From: a bacterium 1xD42-87
GTDB taxonomy: Bacteria; Bacillota; Clostridia; Lachnospirales; Lachnospiraceae
Assembly: GCA_003611805.1 (NCBI GenBank)
Contig: RAYM01000013.1
Location: 149,992 to 213,991, forward strand
DNA: 64,000 nucleotides
Direction: 5' to 3'
The notes under the pieces are model-generated. The model worked only from the letters and a program-made list of their open reading frames with translations. It was not told where the DNA came from and made no database searches. Made by a program: the position numbers and the translations under genes. Position 1 is the first letter of the stretch. Every line of letters starts with the position of its first letter. Below, piece after piece: positions 17,345 to 26,690 of the stretch.

Positions 17345-17443
17345 CCGCGTGACTTAAATGTAGTATGATATGAGGCATGAAGATTATAAATGTAGATGCA
17401 CTTATTACAAATACAGTCAATAAAGTGGCAACCCCAGAAATAT

Positions 17444-17453
17444 GGGGGGGGGG
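17444..17453 (+). repeat. G10 homopolymer at the ribosome-binding site of the sensor kinase gene
   Basis: Ten consecutive G, ending 9 nt before the ATG at 17463. The tract occupies the Shine-Dalgarno position; no other AGGAGG-like sequence is present. Length changes by slippage could alter translation. An ATG at 17442 reads ATG-GGG-GGG-GGG-TAG at this length. Confidence 0.8.
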
Positions 17454-17462
17454 TAGAGAGAA

Positions 17463-18674
17463 ATGCTAGGCGGTTCTGTGGCGATAGCGCTGGTCCGGAT
17501 GATAGTCAGTATCGGAGGAGTGATGCTGCTATTTTTCCTGATCAGTGAGTCAAGATTTGAAAAACGAAGGACGGTGGTGACATGTCTGTGCGCTTATGCT
17601 GCCCTGATTGCTGTAACCTGCGCTTGGTACGCCATTTCCCAGCAGGTATTTGCCCGGATGGGCGCGCTTGTGACGTATGTGCTCTTTGGCATATTTGCCG
17701 TCTGGATCAGCCGCGATTCGATGTATGTCTCCATGTATAAGTTAGCGCTTGTCTTTTATCTGATGTCGGTGTTTATGATCGGCGGCATTGAGATTGCGGT
17801 ATTCTTTTTTGACAAAAATGTGTGGGCTGATATTGCGGGCCGCATTGTGCTGCTCGGACTGATCACGTGGTTTATTGACAAAAAGGTAAAAAAAACAATC
17901 CGGGGATTTTCCGATTATGTGGAATATGAGCTGGACAGGTTCAGTGTGGCGATTATGATGCTGAGTCTCTTTTTCGGAATTGCTTTTATTCTAAATCCCC
18001 AAGTCCATGACCAGACACCCTATCGGCTGATGCAGATTGCCATGAACTTTTTCCTGACAGGAATCCTGCAGATACTGGTATTCCGCCTCTATCTGCATAT
18101 TGGCATAGAAAAAACGTATATGCAGGAAAATCAGCTTATGGAGATGAACCATCGTCTGTTGGAGCGTCATATGGAGCTTCTGGCTGCAGCCGGCGAGGAT
18201 AAATCGGCAGAAAAACTCTGTGATAATGCCGCTGTCAACAGGATTCTTGCAGCGTACACCGCCCAGGCAAGGAAAGAAGAGATCAAGGTGATGCTGGATG
18301 TGGAACTTGGCAGCAATCCCGGTATTCCGAATATTGATCTGATCACCATACTGGCAAACGCATGGGAGAATGCACTGTACGGCTGTAAGGAGGCGGAAAA
18401 AGAGGACAGCGGACGGGAATGCGTTATCCGGCTTATGGTCAGGAAAAAGAAAAATAAACTGGTTATCTACTGCAGCAATACATGCAAGGCGGAGGCAGGG
18501 ATGGAAAAGGGAATGCCGAAACCTGAGGATTCGGGTGGAATCGGCGTGATGAGTATTGTCAGGACGGCGGAGAAGTTTGACGGGGAATACGATTTTAAGT
18601 ATGACAACGGTGTGTTTGTTTTTCGCTTGGTTATGAACATGCCCTCCGACGGAGATTCCGCGGCGGCAGTGTGA
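17463..18674 (+). CDS. GHKL-type sensor histidine kinase of an LytTR system
   Basis: 403 residues. Six or seven membrane segments (about 4-210) precede a short coiled coil and a GHKL ATPase domain (about 275-395). The N-box region is LANAWENALYGC and the glycine-rich region is DSGGIGVMSI. The usual phospho-acceptor motif (RHDxxNHL-like) is not evident; the region reads NHRLLERHMELL. It resembles AgrC/ComD-like kinases encoded before LytTR regulators. The LytTR regulator follows after 13 nt. Expression may vary through the G10 tract. Confidence 0.82.
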   Translation: MLGGSVAIALVRMIVSIGGVMLLFFLISESRFEKRRTVVTCLCAYAALIAVTCAWYAISQQVFARMGALVTYVLFGIFAVWISRDSMYVSMYKLALVFYLMSVFMIGGIEIAVFFFDKNVWADIAGRIVLLGLITWFIDKKVKKTIRGFSDYVEYELDRFSVAIMMLSLFFGIAFILNPQVHDQTPYRLMQIAMNFFLTGILQILVFRLYLHIGIEKTYMQENQLMEMNHRLLERHMELLAAAGEDKSAEKLCDNAAVNRILAAYTAQARKEEIKVMLDVELGSNPGIPNIDLITILANAWENALYGCKEAEKEDSGRECVIRLMVRKKKNKLVIYCSNTCKAEAGMEKGMPKPEDSGGIGVMSIVRTAEKFDGEYDFKYDNGVFVFRLVMNMPSDGDSAAAV

Positions 18675-18687
18675 CAGGAGAGAAGCC

Positions 18688-19413
18688 ATGTATCAGATTG
18701 CGATCTGCGATGACGAGAAAGAACAAGTGCATATAACGGAACAGATGCTTGCACAATATCTGGAAAGCCATCCAAAGGCGGATTTCCGGGTGGACCGCTT
18801 TGATAATGCCGACGCGCTTTTAAATCTGATTGCCGATGAGGCGTATCTTCCGGATCTGATTCTGATGGACATTTACATGCCGGATAAACTGGGAATTGAG
18901 GCGGCAAAGGAACTGCGGCAAATGGGGAACCATTGCCGGCTCGTGTTCCTGACGACTTCCAGAGAACACGCACTGGACGCCTTTGAGGTGGAGGCGTCAC
19001 AGTATCTGGTAAAGCCGCTTGTGGAGGAGAAACTGTTTCCCCTTTTGGACAGACTTTTGACGGAGATGCAGGAGGAGCGCAAAAGGTATGTCCTTCTGCG
19101 GATTGACAGCGCGGTACAGCGTGTGGCGGTGGATGACATTATATACTGTGAGGCACAGGGCAAACTTCAATATCTGCATTTAGCGGATGGCAGCCAGTGT
19201 ATGATGCGCGTCACGATGGCAAAACTCGTGGAGATGCTGGAGCCCTATTCCGAGTTTATGCGGGTGGGGGTCGCTTATCTTGTGAATATGGAGCATATCG
19301 AGAGCGTTGGCAAGCAGGAGATTCGCATGGATACCGGGAAGAAAATTTATCCCCCGAGAAATGCGTGTCAGATGGTCCGGGAAAGATACTTTGCATATTA
19401 CTGCGGCGAATAG
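18688..19413 (+). CDS. LytTR-family response regulator
   Basis: 241 residues. A receiver domain (1-120) has acidic residues DDE near the N-terminus, phospho-acceptor Asp61 in LILMDIYMPD and Lys in YLVKPL. A LytTR DNA-binding domain (about 130-240) follows, with RVAVDDIIYCEAQGK and MRVGVAYLVNMEHIESV. It is the partner of the kinase at 17463 and a candidate activator of its own operon through the direct repeat at 17310-17344. Immediately after the stop lies a hairpin-rich repeat. Confidence 0.93.
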   Translation: MYQIAICDDEKEQVHITEQMLAQYLESHPKADFRVDRFDNADALLNLIADEAYLPDLILMDIYMPDKLGIEAAKELRQMGNHCRLVFLTTSREHALDAFEVEASQYLVKPLVEEKLFPLLDRLLTEMQEERKRYVLLRIDSAVQRVAVDDIIYCEAQGKLQYLHLADGSQCMMRVTMAKLVEMLEPYSEFMRVGVAYLVNMEHIESVGKQEIRMDTGKKIYPPRNACQMVRERYFAYYCGE

Positions 19414-19415
19414 CA

Positions 19416-19520
19416 ACGTGAGAAGAACTTCTAATCACTCGCAGCAAAGGCTGCATCGCAAAGTCAGCATAACTGACTTGGAAGTTCTAAGTCTCACGTG
19501 AGAGAATGCTTCGCATTCTC
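19416..19520. repeat. Hairpin-rich intergenic repeat, copy A
   Basis: The outer stem ACGTGAGA (19416-19423) pairs with TCTCACGT (19492-19499), and an inner stem AGAACTTC with GAAGTTCT. Two small hairpins sit inside (GCAGC/GCTGC and AAGTCAG/CTGACTT). A second hairpin GAGAATGC/GCATTCTC follows (19502-19520). It sits between convergent genes directly after a stop codon. Related copies are at 21879, 28380 and 40692. Confidence 0.75.
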
Positions 19521-19528
19521 CGCGCTGT

Positions 19529-20416
19529 CTAGTCATTGCGTTCTTTTCCCCAGAAGAACACGGCGACGGTGCCGGGACCAGTGTGCGCGCCGATGGTGGT
19601 GCCGATGCTGTTAATAAAGACTTTACCGTCCAGGTGCGGGAAACGTTCTTCGATTAAATCGGCAACGAATCTGGCATCGGCATAGCAGGCAGACTGTGAA
19701 ATAAAGCATTTTCCGCTGTAGCCGGTTCCCGCCTCTATGCATTCCTCCATTTTATCGACAATCGCATACATGACCTTTCTCTTGGTGCGGATTTTATAGC
19801 GGGGAATCAGTCTTCCCAGATGATCCACGTTTAGGAGAGGGCAGATATTCAGAATATTTCCAATCATGCCGGAGGTTTTTGATACACGGCCTCCCTTGAT
19901 ATAAAAGGTGAGGTCGGTGGAAAAGAACCAGTGGTTCAGCCGCAGGCGGTTGTCGAGAGCCCACTGGTAGAGTTCTTCGACTGACATACCTTCATCGCGC
20001 AGGTCAGCAAGTTTATCCATCAGGAGGCCAAAGCCCGAGGACGCCGCAAGTGAATCTACGATATAAATTGTCTGATCCGGGTATTTTTCCGCCAGAATTT
20101 CTTTGGCGCCCATTGCGGAGTTGATCACGCCTGAGATGCCGGAAGAAAGACAAAGATGCAGGATATCTTTTCCCGATCTCAGGAAGGGCTCAAAGTATTC
20201 TGTAAATTCCGCTACATTGATCTGTGAAGTCTTAGTTTCAGCGCCGTCTGTCATTGCCTGATAGAAGTGCTCAAAGGACATGCTCTTGCCAAGGTCGTCC
20301 AGGTATTCCCTGCCGTCCAGTTCATAGTGAAAACAGGCGTAAAAGATGCCGCGTTTTGAGAAATATTCCGCCGGAAGGTCAGCGGTTGAGCAGCAGCTCA
20401 GAATGTATTTCTTCAT
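19529..20416 (-). CDS. DegV-family fatty-acid-binding protein (FakB type)
   Basis: A 295-residue DegV/EDD-fold protein. Members bind a fatty acid and present it to the kinase FakA for phosphorylation. Family signatures are CSTADLP at the N-terminus, HLCLSSGISG and YIVDSLAASSGFGLL in the middle and the C-terminal GTTIGAHTGPGTVAVFF. The ATG at 20416 (MKKYILSCC) is used because homology begins there and GGGAAAGG precedes it; the longer frame from 20470 adds an unrelated extension. Which fatty acid is bound cannot be read from sequence. Confidence 0.88.
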   Translation of the reverse strand: MKKYILSCCSTADLPAEYFSKRGIFYACFHYELDGREYLDDLGKSMSFEHFYQAMTDGAETKTSQINVAEFTEYFEPFLRSGKDILHLCLSSGISGVINSAMGAKEILAEKYPDQTIYIVDSLAASSGFGLLMDKLADLRDEGMSVEELYQWALDNRLRLNHWFFSTDLTFYIKGGRVSKTSGMIGNILNICPLLNVDHLGRLIPRYKIRTKRKVMYAIVDKMEECIEAGTGYSGKCFISQSACYADARFVADLIEERFPHLDGKVFINSIGTTIGAHTGPGTVAVFFWGKERND

Positions 20417-20566
20417 ATAAAAATATGCCTTTCCCGCAATGTGCGAATGAAATTTCGTAGTCAGATGCAATATACATTAGAGTGTAACATGTTTGCAGGG
20501 CAAATACAATGAGGACTTAGGACTATGCAACAGTTACAGGACGATCCCGTATTTCCGAGCTTGTAC

Positions 20567-20595
20567 TTGTTTTAGGCGGAAATATTTGGTATACT
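20567..20595 (+). promoter_or_regulatory. Promoter of the phosphofructokinase gene
   Basis: TTGTTT (20567-20572), 17 bp, TATACT (20590-20595), about 58 bp before the start codon. Confidence 0.6.
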
Positions 20596-20652
20596 GGTAG
20601 CGCAAAGAAAAAACAGGCGAAAGCTAAATAAATAAGAAAAAGGAGAGCAGAC

Positions 20653-21882
20653 ATGAAAGGAAACATTGTTGTTGGTCAGTCCGGCGGCCCTACAGCCGTT
20701 ATCAACTCTTCCGTAGCGGGCGTATACGCTGCGGCGAAGAAGCTGGGTGTGAAGAAGATTTATGGTATGGTTCACGGTATCGAGGGATTTCTGGATGACA
20801 GGATGATTGATCTTGGCGAGTATCTCGATGACGAGACCGGAATCGAGCTCTTAAAGAGAACCCCTTCCGCATTCTTAGGATCCTGCCGTTTCAAGATGCC
20901 GCAGATTGAGGGTCACGAGGACGTTTACGAGAAGGTGTTTGAGATCATGGAAAAGCATGATATTGAGTGCCTGTTCTACGCCGGCGGTAATGACTCCATG
21001 GATACGGTTAAGATGCTGTCCGATTACGCGGCGGCTCACGGCAAGCCCCAGAGATTCATGGGCGTGCCCAAGACCATTGATAATGACCTGCCTGTGACAG
21101 ATCACTGCCCGGGCTACGGTTCCGCTGCAAAATATATCGCGGCTTCCTTAAAAGAGGTTATCCGTGATAATTCTTCCTTTGGCGCGAAGAAACCTACGGT
21201 TTGTATCGTAGAGATTATGGGACGTAACGCAGGATGGCTTACTGCGGCAGCGGCGCTTGCAAAGGGCGATGACTGCGAGGGCTGTGACGCGATTTATCTG
21301 CCTGAGAAGGTATTTGACATCGACAAGTTTGTTGCGGACGTGAAGGAGCTGTCTGAGAGGAAGTCTTCCGTAGTAATCGCGGTTTCTGAAGGTGTTAAGG
21401 TTGCGGACGGCAGATATGTATGCGAGATCGGCAGAGAGGTGGCAGTGGACGCGTTCGGTCACAAGCAGATGTCCGGCACGGCGGTTATGCTCGCCGAGAA
21501 GATTGCGGCGGAGACAGGTCTCAAGACCCGCGCAATCGAGTTCTCTACCCTGCAGAGGGCAGCTACCCATTTGGCGTCCCTGACGGATATCAACGAGGCG
21601 TTCCAGGTTGGTCACGACGCGGTTATGGCGGCGGAAGAGGGTAAGACCGGCATGATGATCACGCTTGACAGAAACGGCGAAGATCCGTACCAGTGCGGCA
21701 CCAGCGCTTACGATATCCACGCGATCGCAAATGTGGAGAGAAACGTGCCTGACGAATGGATTACCGCGGACGGCAAGGGTCTGACAGAAGAATACGAGAA
21801 GTATGCGAGACCTCTGATTATGGGTGAGCTTCAGCCGCTGTTTGTGAACGGACTGCCCAGACATCTGGTTAGAAAAATGTGA
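20653..21882 (+). CDS. pfp: Pyrophosphate-type 6-phosphofructokinase
   Basis: A 409-residue glycolytic enzyme that phosphorylates fructose 6-phosphate to fructose 1,6-bisphosphate. The nucleotide/PPi-binding GQSGGPTAVINSS (8-20) starts the protein. GGNDSMD (about 113-119) carries Asp where ATP-dependent enzymes have Gly, and PKTIDND (about 140-146) has Lys where ATP enzymes have Gly. Both substitutions mark PPi-dependent enzymes, which work reversibly. MGRNAGWL and the substrate-binding segments are intact. It has its own promoter and a ribosome-binding site AAAGGAGAG. Confidence 0.92.
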   Translation: MKGNIVVGQSGGPTAVINSSVAGVYAAAKKLGVKKIYGMVHGIEGFLDDRMIDLGEYLDDETGIELLKRTPSAFLGSCRFKMPQIEGHEDVYEKVFEIMEKHDIECLFYAGGNDSMDTVKMLSDYAAAHGKPQRFMGVPKTIDNDLPVTDHCPGYGSAAKYIAASLKEVIRDNSSFGAKKPTVCIVEIMGRNAGWLTAAAALAKGDDCEGCDAIYLPEKVFDIDKFVADVKELSERKSSVVIAVSEGVKVADGRYVCEIGREVAVDAFGHKQMSGTAVMLAEKIAAETGLKTRAIEFSTLQRAATHLASLTDINEAFQVGHDAVMAAEEGKTGMMITLDRNGEDPYQCGTSAYDIHAIANVERNVPDEWITADGKGLTEEYEKYARPLIMGELQPLFVNGLPRHLVRKM

Positions 21883-21961
21883 AGGAAAACACTAAGCTCG
21901 AAAAAACCTCGCTAAGTGCTTTCAAGCTTCACATAAGAGAATGCAAAAGAACAGCATTCTC
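21879..21961. repeat. Hairpin-rich intergenic repeat, copy B
   Basis: It starts at the pfp stop codon. GTGAAG (21879-21884) pairs with CTTCAC (21927-21932), with inner CACTAAGC-type arms. It is followed by GAGAATGC (21937-21944) pairing with GCATTCTC (21954-21961), the same second hairpin as copy A. Confidence 0.7.
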
Positions 21962-21991
21962 TGTATGAGAAAAAAATAAAGTTAATTTTTC

Positions 21992-22021
21992 AAAAGAGTG
22001 GTTTACAAAACCACTCTTTTG
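21992..22021 (+). terminator. Intrinsic terminator after pfp
   Basis: AAAAGAGTGGTTT and AAACCACTCTTTT form a 13-bp stem with a 3-nt loop and terminal T-run. Confidence 0.9.
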
Positions 22022-22036
22022 TTATATGATGATTAT

Positions 22037-22066
22037 GGAAAACGATTTCCAGAAAACATTTTCTGG
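22037..22066. promoter_or_regulatory. Two adjacent dyads: operators of LacI regulator 2
   Basis: GGAAAACGATTTCC (22037-22050) is a palindrome around CG typical of LacI-family operators. CCAGAAAACATTTTCTGG (22049-22066) is a second, overlapping dyad. Both lie 29-58 bp before the regulator start, suggesting autoregulation. Confidence 0.65.
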
Positions 22067-22094
22067 CAGACGGATCGTTTGGAATGGATGAATT

Positions 22095-23096
22095 ATGGTA
22101 TCAATCAAAGATGTCGCAAAGCACGCAGGTGTAGCGATTTCCACTGTTTCCAAGGTGCTGAATAACTACCCAAATGTGAGCGAGGAGACAAAGAAAAAAG
22201 TAAATCAGGCAGTAGCGGAACTGAATTTCGTACCCAATACCGTTGCGGCGGCCCTTTCCTCCAAACAGTCCGGCAGGGTGGCGCTGCTCTTGAATCTGGG
22301 CAATGTGTCGCAGGCGGTGGACGAGATCAATATGCAGTATATGGCGGGTACCATAAGCAGGGCGGTTGAGCTGAATCTGGATGTGATCACGATATTTGAC
22401 TCCATGCTGAAAAACAAAAGTCTGGATGAGGTAGTGCGTTATCTGCGTTCTCAGAGCATTACGGGGCTTATCATTTTCGGCATGTCGAAGGACGATAAGG
22501 TGCTCCAGAAACTGATCAGCGCGCAGATTTTTAAAATCGTGGCGGTGGATGCGCCCCTGGTGAATGCCTCTACATCCTCAATCTGGATTGATCAGGAGGC
22601 AGCGCAGTATGATGTGGCGAAGAAGACGCTTAGGGATAATAAGGGGAAGAGCATTCTCTATCTGGCAGGAAAGAAAAACGGTTATGTCACTTCCGAACGT
22701 CTGAGAGGCATACAGCGGCTGGCGGAGGAAGAGAAGATTCCGCTGCTTGTCAGAAACGGAGATTTTTCGGAACTGCAGGCGAGAAACCTGACGCTTCGGT
22801 ATGCGAAGAAAAAAGATATCGTGGTGTGCGCCTCCGACCTGATGGCGATCGGCGCTATGCGGGCGCTGATGGATATGGATATTTTCCGCCCGGTATGCGG
22901 CTTCGACGGAATCACACTGATGGGGTATGCGGGCAAGCAGATGAACACGGTCAGACAGAATTTTGAGCGGATCGCATCGGAGGCGGTGGAAGAGATGAAG
23001 CGTCTTCTGGACGGCGGTGAGGGAAAGCAGATCGTGCTCGGCTATGAGCTCGTGAGAATGAAGTATGAGGATGTTCTGATGGCGGCGCAGCGATAG
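22095..23096 (+). CDS. LacI-family transcriptional regulator 2 (adjacent to glgP)
   Basis: 333 residues. The N-terminal helix-turn-helix IKDVAKHAGVAISTVSKVLN (4-23) and hinge are followed by a sugar-binding-like effector domain (about 60-330). It lies 155 bp upstream of glycogen phosphorylase in the same direction, so it may control glucan or maltodextrin breakdown. A LacI-type palindrome at 22037-22050 suggests it also controls itself. The effector is unknown. Confidence 0.9.
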   Translation: MVSIKDVAKHAGVAISTVSKVLNNYPNVSEETKKKVNQAVAELNFVPNTVAAALSSKQSGRVALLLNLGNVSQAVDEINMQYMAGTISRAVELNLDVITIFDSMLKNKSLDEVVRYLRSQSITGLIIFGMSKDDKVLQKLISAQIFKIVAVDAPLVNASTSSIWIDQEAAQYDVAKKTLRDNKGKSILYLAGKKNGYVTSERLRGIQRLAEEEKIPLLVRNGDFSELQARNLTLRYAKKKDIVVCASDLMAIGAMRALMDMDIFRPVCGFDGITLMGYAGKQMNTVRQNFERIASEAVEEMKRLLDGGEGKQIVLGYELVRMKYEDVLMAAQR

Positions 23097-23251
23097 GGAA
23101 AGATTTATGCTGAACGGCTGTGAAAGCGGGCATGGTGTGAATGGCGGCACGGAGGACAGGGAAGCGCCGGTTTATGACGGGATAGAACTGGATAATATAA
23201 TTAACATAGAATAAACAACAAACACGTAAAAAGGAAAAGGGAGGTTTCAAC

Positions 23252-25561
23252 ATGGCACAGGCAAGTAACCTGAAAAGAGATGTACTGGTAATGAATCTGG
23301 AGCAGGAACTGGAAAGCCAGACACAGAGCGGATACGGTAAATCCATTTCTGCCTGCAGCAACGAAGAGCTGTATTACAGCATCCTGCAGCTTTCCAAGAA
23401 GCTGATGACAGCATCGGAACGGATTGAGGGCGAGAAGAAGATTTATTATATTTCTGCGGAGTTCCTGATCGGTAAGCTTTTGTCCAACAATCTTATCAAT
23501 CTGGGTATCTATGACAATCTGGAGAAGATTCTTGAGAAGAACGGCAAGCAGCTTTCCGCGATTGAGGAGGTGGAGCCGGAGCCCTCTCTCGGAAACGGCG
23601 GTCTCGGACGTCTGGCGGCATGTTTCCTCGATTCCATTGCGTCTCTCGGTCTGCCGGGTGAAGGTATCGGACTGAACTACCACTTTGGCCTGTTCAAACA
23701 GGAGTTTAAGGATAAACTGCAGACGGCGGAGAAGAACGACTGGATTGAGGATCAGTCATGGCTGACAAAGACTGACACGACGTTTGAAGTGGCTTTCGGT
23801 AAAAGGAAAGTGGCTTCCCGGCTTTATGACATTGATGTCATTGGCTATGACAACGGTGTGAATAAGCTGCGGCTTTTTGATATTGAGACGATCGACGAAA
23901 GCCTTGTAAAGAAAGGTATCGACTTTGACAAAGAAAATATCGAGAAGAACCTGACGCTGTTCCTCTATCCCGATGATTCTGACGAGGCGGGCAACCTCCT
24001 GCGAATTTATCAGCAGTATTTTATGGTGAGCAACGCCGCACAGCTGATTTTAAAGGAAATGAAAGAGAAACAGTATGACCTTCGCAAAATGTATGATCAC
24101 GCGGTGATCCAGATCAACGACACCCACCCGACCATGGTAATCCCGGAGCTGATCCGTATTCTGGTGGATGAGAAGGCGTTCACGATGGACGAGGCGATCG
24201 AGGTTGTCAGCAGGACCTGCGCTTACACGAACCACACAATTCTGGCGGAGGCGCTTGAAAAATGGCCTCTGGCATATCTGGAAAAGGTAGTGCCTCAGCT
24301 TGTGCCGATCATCAAGGAACTGGATAAGCGTGTGGCGAAGAAGTATAAGGATCCCAAGGTGCAGATTATCGATGAGGACGACAGGGTGCATATGGCGCAC
24401 ATTGACATCCATTACGGCTTCTCGGTGAACGGTGTGGCGGCGATCCATACGGAGATCTTAAAGAATACGGAGTTAAATGCTTTCTATAAGATTTACCCGG
24501 AGAAATTCAATAATAAGACGAACGGCATCACGTTCAGAAGGTGGCTTTTGTCCTGTAACCATGAGCTGGCGTGCTTCCTTTCCGAGACCATCGGGGATGG
24601 CTACAAGAAGGATGCGGCTAATCTGGAGAAGCTTTTGGAGTTTGCGGATGATGAGGCGGCGCTGAACCGTATTGCCGAGATCAAGATGAACCGAAAGAAG
24701 GATCTGGCAGCTTATGTGCAGAAGGTGGAAGGTGTGACGCTGAATCCCGATTCTATTTTCGATATTCAGAGTAAGCGTCTGCACGAGTACAAGAGACAGC
24801 AGATGAACGCCCTTTACATCATCCATAAATATCTGGAGATCAAGGCCGGCAAGAAACCCGCAAGACCGATGACCTTTATCTTCGGCGCAAAGGCGGCGCC
24901 CGCCTATGTGATTGCGCAGGATATCATTCACCTGCTTCTGGTGCTGCAGGAGATTGTGAATAAAGATCCCGATGTAAGCCCTTATATGACGGTGCTCATG
25001 GTGGAGAATTACAATGTGGCTTACGCGGAGAAGATGATTCCGGCATGTGACATTTCCGAGCAGATTTCCCTTGCATCCAAGGAGGCGTCCGGTACGGGCA
25101 ATATGAAGTTTATGCTAAACGGCGCGGTGACGCTCGGGACTTCGGACGGTGCGAATGTGGAGATTCACGAGCTGGTGGGCGACGACAATATTTATATCTT
25201 CGGTGAAAAATCCGAGACGGTGATTGAGCACTATGAGAAGGCTGACTATGTGTCAAAGGATTACTACAAAAAGTCACCTGTAATTAAAGAGGCGGTAGAT
25301 TTTATCGTCAGCAAAGAGGCTCTGAAAGTAGGTCACAAGGAGAATCTGGAGAGACTTTACAAGGAGCTGTTAAACAAAGACTGGTTCATGACCCTTCTGG
25401 ATCTGGAAGATTACATCAGGACCAAGGATCAGATGATGGCGGACTACGAGGACCAGAGGAAGTGGAGAAAGATGATGCTTGTGAATATCGCCAAGGCAGG
25501 CTTCTTCTCCTCCGACAGAACCATCGAAGAGTACAATCGCGATATCTGGAAGCTAAGATAA
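23252..25561 (+). CDS. glgP: Glycogen/alpha-glucan phosphorylase (GT35)
   Basis: A 769-residue PLP enzyme that releases glucose 1-phosphate from glycogen or maltodextrins. N-terminal [17 protein letters not shown] (about 112-128) and [15 protein letters not shown] (about 289-303) are classic. The PLP-binding Lys is Lys619 in [15 protein letters not shown]. Somewhat shorter than the roughly 800-840 residues of E. coli enzymes, mainly at the N-terminus. The ribosome-binding site is GGGAGG. The 3' end overlaps the convergent glycosyltransferase gene by 9 nt. With cbp and PPi-PFK in the same window, energy-saving phosphorolysis is a theme. Confidence 0.96.
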   Translation: MAQASNLKRDVLVMNLEQELESQTQSGYGKSISACSNEELYYSILQLSKKLMTASERIEGEKKIYYISAEFLIGKLLSNNLINLGIYDNLEKILEKNGKQLSAIEEVEPEPSLGNGGLGRLAACFLDSIASLGLPGEGIGLNYHFGLFKQEFKDKLQTAEKNDWIEDQSWLTKTDTTFEVAFGKRKVASRLYDIDVIGYDNGVNKLRLFDIETIDESLVKKGIDFDKENIEKNLTLFLYPDDSDEAGNLLRIYQQYFMVSNAAQLILKEMKEKQYDLRKMYDHAVIQINDTHPTMVIPELIRILVDEKAFTMDEAIEVVSRTCAYTNHTILAEALEKWPLAYLEKVVPQLVPIIKELDKRVAKKYKDPKVQIIDEDDRVHMAHIDIHYGFSVNGVAAIHTEILKNTELNAFYKIYPEKFNNKTNGITFRRWLLSCNHELACFLSETIGDGYKKDAANLEKLLEFADDEAALNRIAEIKMNRKKDLAAYVQKVEGVTLNPDSIFDIQSKRLHEYKRQQMNALYIIHKYLEIKAGKKPARPMTFIFGAKAAPAYVIAQDIIHLLLVLQEIVNKDPDVSPYMTVLMVENYNVAYAEKMIPACDISEQISLASKEASGTGNMKFMLNGAVTLGTSDGANVEIHELVGDDNIYIFGEKSETVIEHYEKADYVSKDYYKKSPVIKEAVDFIVSKEALKVGHKENLERLYKELLNKDWFMTLLDLEDYIRTKDQMMADYEDQRKWRKMMLVNIAKAGFFSSDRTIEEYNRDIWKLR

Positions 25562-26620
25562 AAGCTTCAACCGCTTTTCTGCGGGGGCATAGCCCCCGCA
25601 TTTTTTGTAATACTCCCGCGCTTTTTCCAAGCGCCCGGTGCACTCATAAATCACGCCGATATTGTAGTATGCCATATAACTGTTTACCCCATCTACGGAA
25701 AAGTCTTCCATAGTGGCAGCTTTTTTGAACTCGGCAATGGCGGCGTCAAAGAGCCCGTTGTTCATATAAATCAGTCCCATAAGAAAAACAAAATCTGCCC
25801 TCACCGAGAATACGTCATAAAGCTCGGTAAGCCCGAGCGCTTCCTGATTGCGCTTTAAGTCAAGGAGCGTGTAGCCGTATGATTCTACCATGGTTTTTAC
25901 ATAGTCAAGAACGGGGTCTACTTCCATGGAAAGCCCGGCGTCAAAGCTTTCAAAAGCCTTTTCGGCATCCCCCAGCCTGCGGTAACTCTGCCCAAGCTGG
26001 AAGTAGAGATAAGGGTCGGGTCCTTCCATGTCGAGCTGCGCCTGCAGCAAGGAAATGTTGCGGCGGGATTTTTCCTGCATGTCCGCCTCGGTCTCGTCAT
26101 ATCCTACATGGAGAATTGTGACAGGGGCGTCATAAACAGATTTAACTCCGCCGTCGCGGCGTTCCAACTGTTCATGCACCGCCCCGGCAAAGAGAAAATA
26201 TCTGCGGTCAAACAGACGGCTTACCCGTGTCTGCTCATAGGAAATTTCATCGCCGCGGAGGAAACGGCTGCGAATGAGAATCCGCCCGGTGTGGTTCGGA
26301 TATTCTTCCATACAGCGGCGGAGTGCAGATGGATCCAAATTTTCAATATATTCGTCACAGTCCAGGGAAAGTATCCAATAGTGGGAGGCTTTCTGCATAC
26401 AGAAATTCCTGGCGGCGCTGAAATCGTCACACCAGTCGTAGTGGTAAATTCGGTCGGTGTACTTTTTGGCAATCGCCAGGGTCCGGTCTGTGGAGCCTGT
26501 GTCTGTCAGCACGATCTCGAAACCGTAGGCTGACAGGCGTTTCAGGCATTCCCCGATATGCTTTTCTTCATTTTTGGCGATAATACAAACGGACAGCGGG
26601 AACAAGATTTCTCCTTTCAT
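25553..26620 (-). CDS. GT2 glycosyltransferase with C-terminal TPR, copy 1
   Basis: 355 residues. An N-terminal family 2 glycosyltransferase domain (about 8-200) has [28 protein letters not shown] and the metal-binding DCDEY. TPR-like helices (about 205-350) follow. It resembles TPR-glycosyltransferases of Firmicutes that act on proteins or peptides, but the acceptor is unknown. It is a tandem paralogue of the next gene (same length, same motifs). The last 9 nt overlap the end of glgP on the other strand. Confidence 0.88.
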   Translation of the reverse strand: MKGEILFPLSVCIIAKNEEKHIGECLKRLSAYGFEIVLTDTGSTDRTLAIAKKYTDRIYHYDWCDDFSAARNFCMQKASHYWILSLDCDEYIENLDPSALRRCMEEYPNHTGRILIRSRFLRGDEISYEQTRVSRLFDRRYFLFAGAVHEQLERRDGGVKSVYDAPVTILHVGYDETEADMQEKSRRNISLLQAQLDMEGPDPYLYFQLGQSYRRLGDAEKAFESFDAGLSMEVDPVLDYVKTMVESYGYTLLDLKRNQEALGLTELYDVFSVRADFVFLMGLIYMNNGLFDAAIAEFKKAATMEDFSVDGVNSYMAYYNIGVIYECTGRLEKAREYYKKCGGYAPAEKRLKLLS

Positions 26621-26690
26621 GTTATAGGAAATTCCTTCACCGATTCGAGTTCGCGAAGCGAATCTCGCAATCGAGCTTTGCTAGATTTTA
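26621..26690. repeat. Inverted repeat between the glycosyltransferase genes
   Basis: CGATT (26641) pairs with AATCG (26669), enclosing GAGTTCGC and GCGAATCTC (26647-26666) as an inner hairpin. Located 3' of the upstream paralogue, where a terminator would be expected, but without a T-run on the minus strand. Confidence 0.5.
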
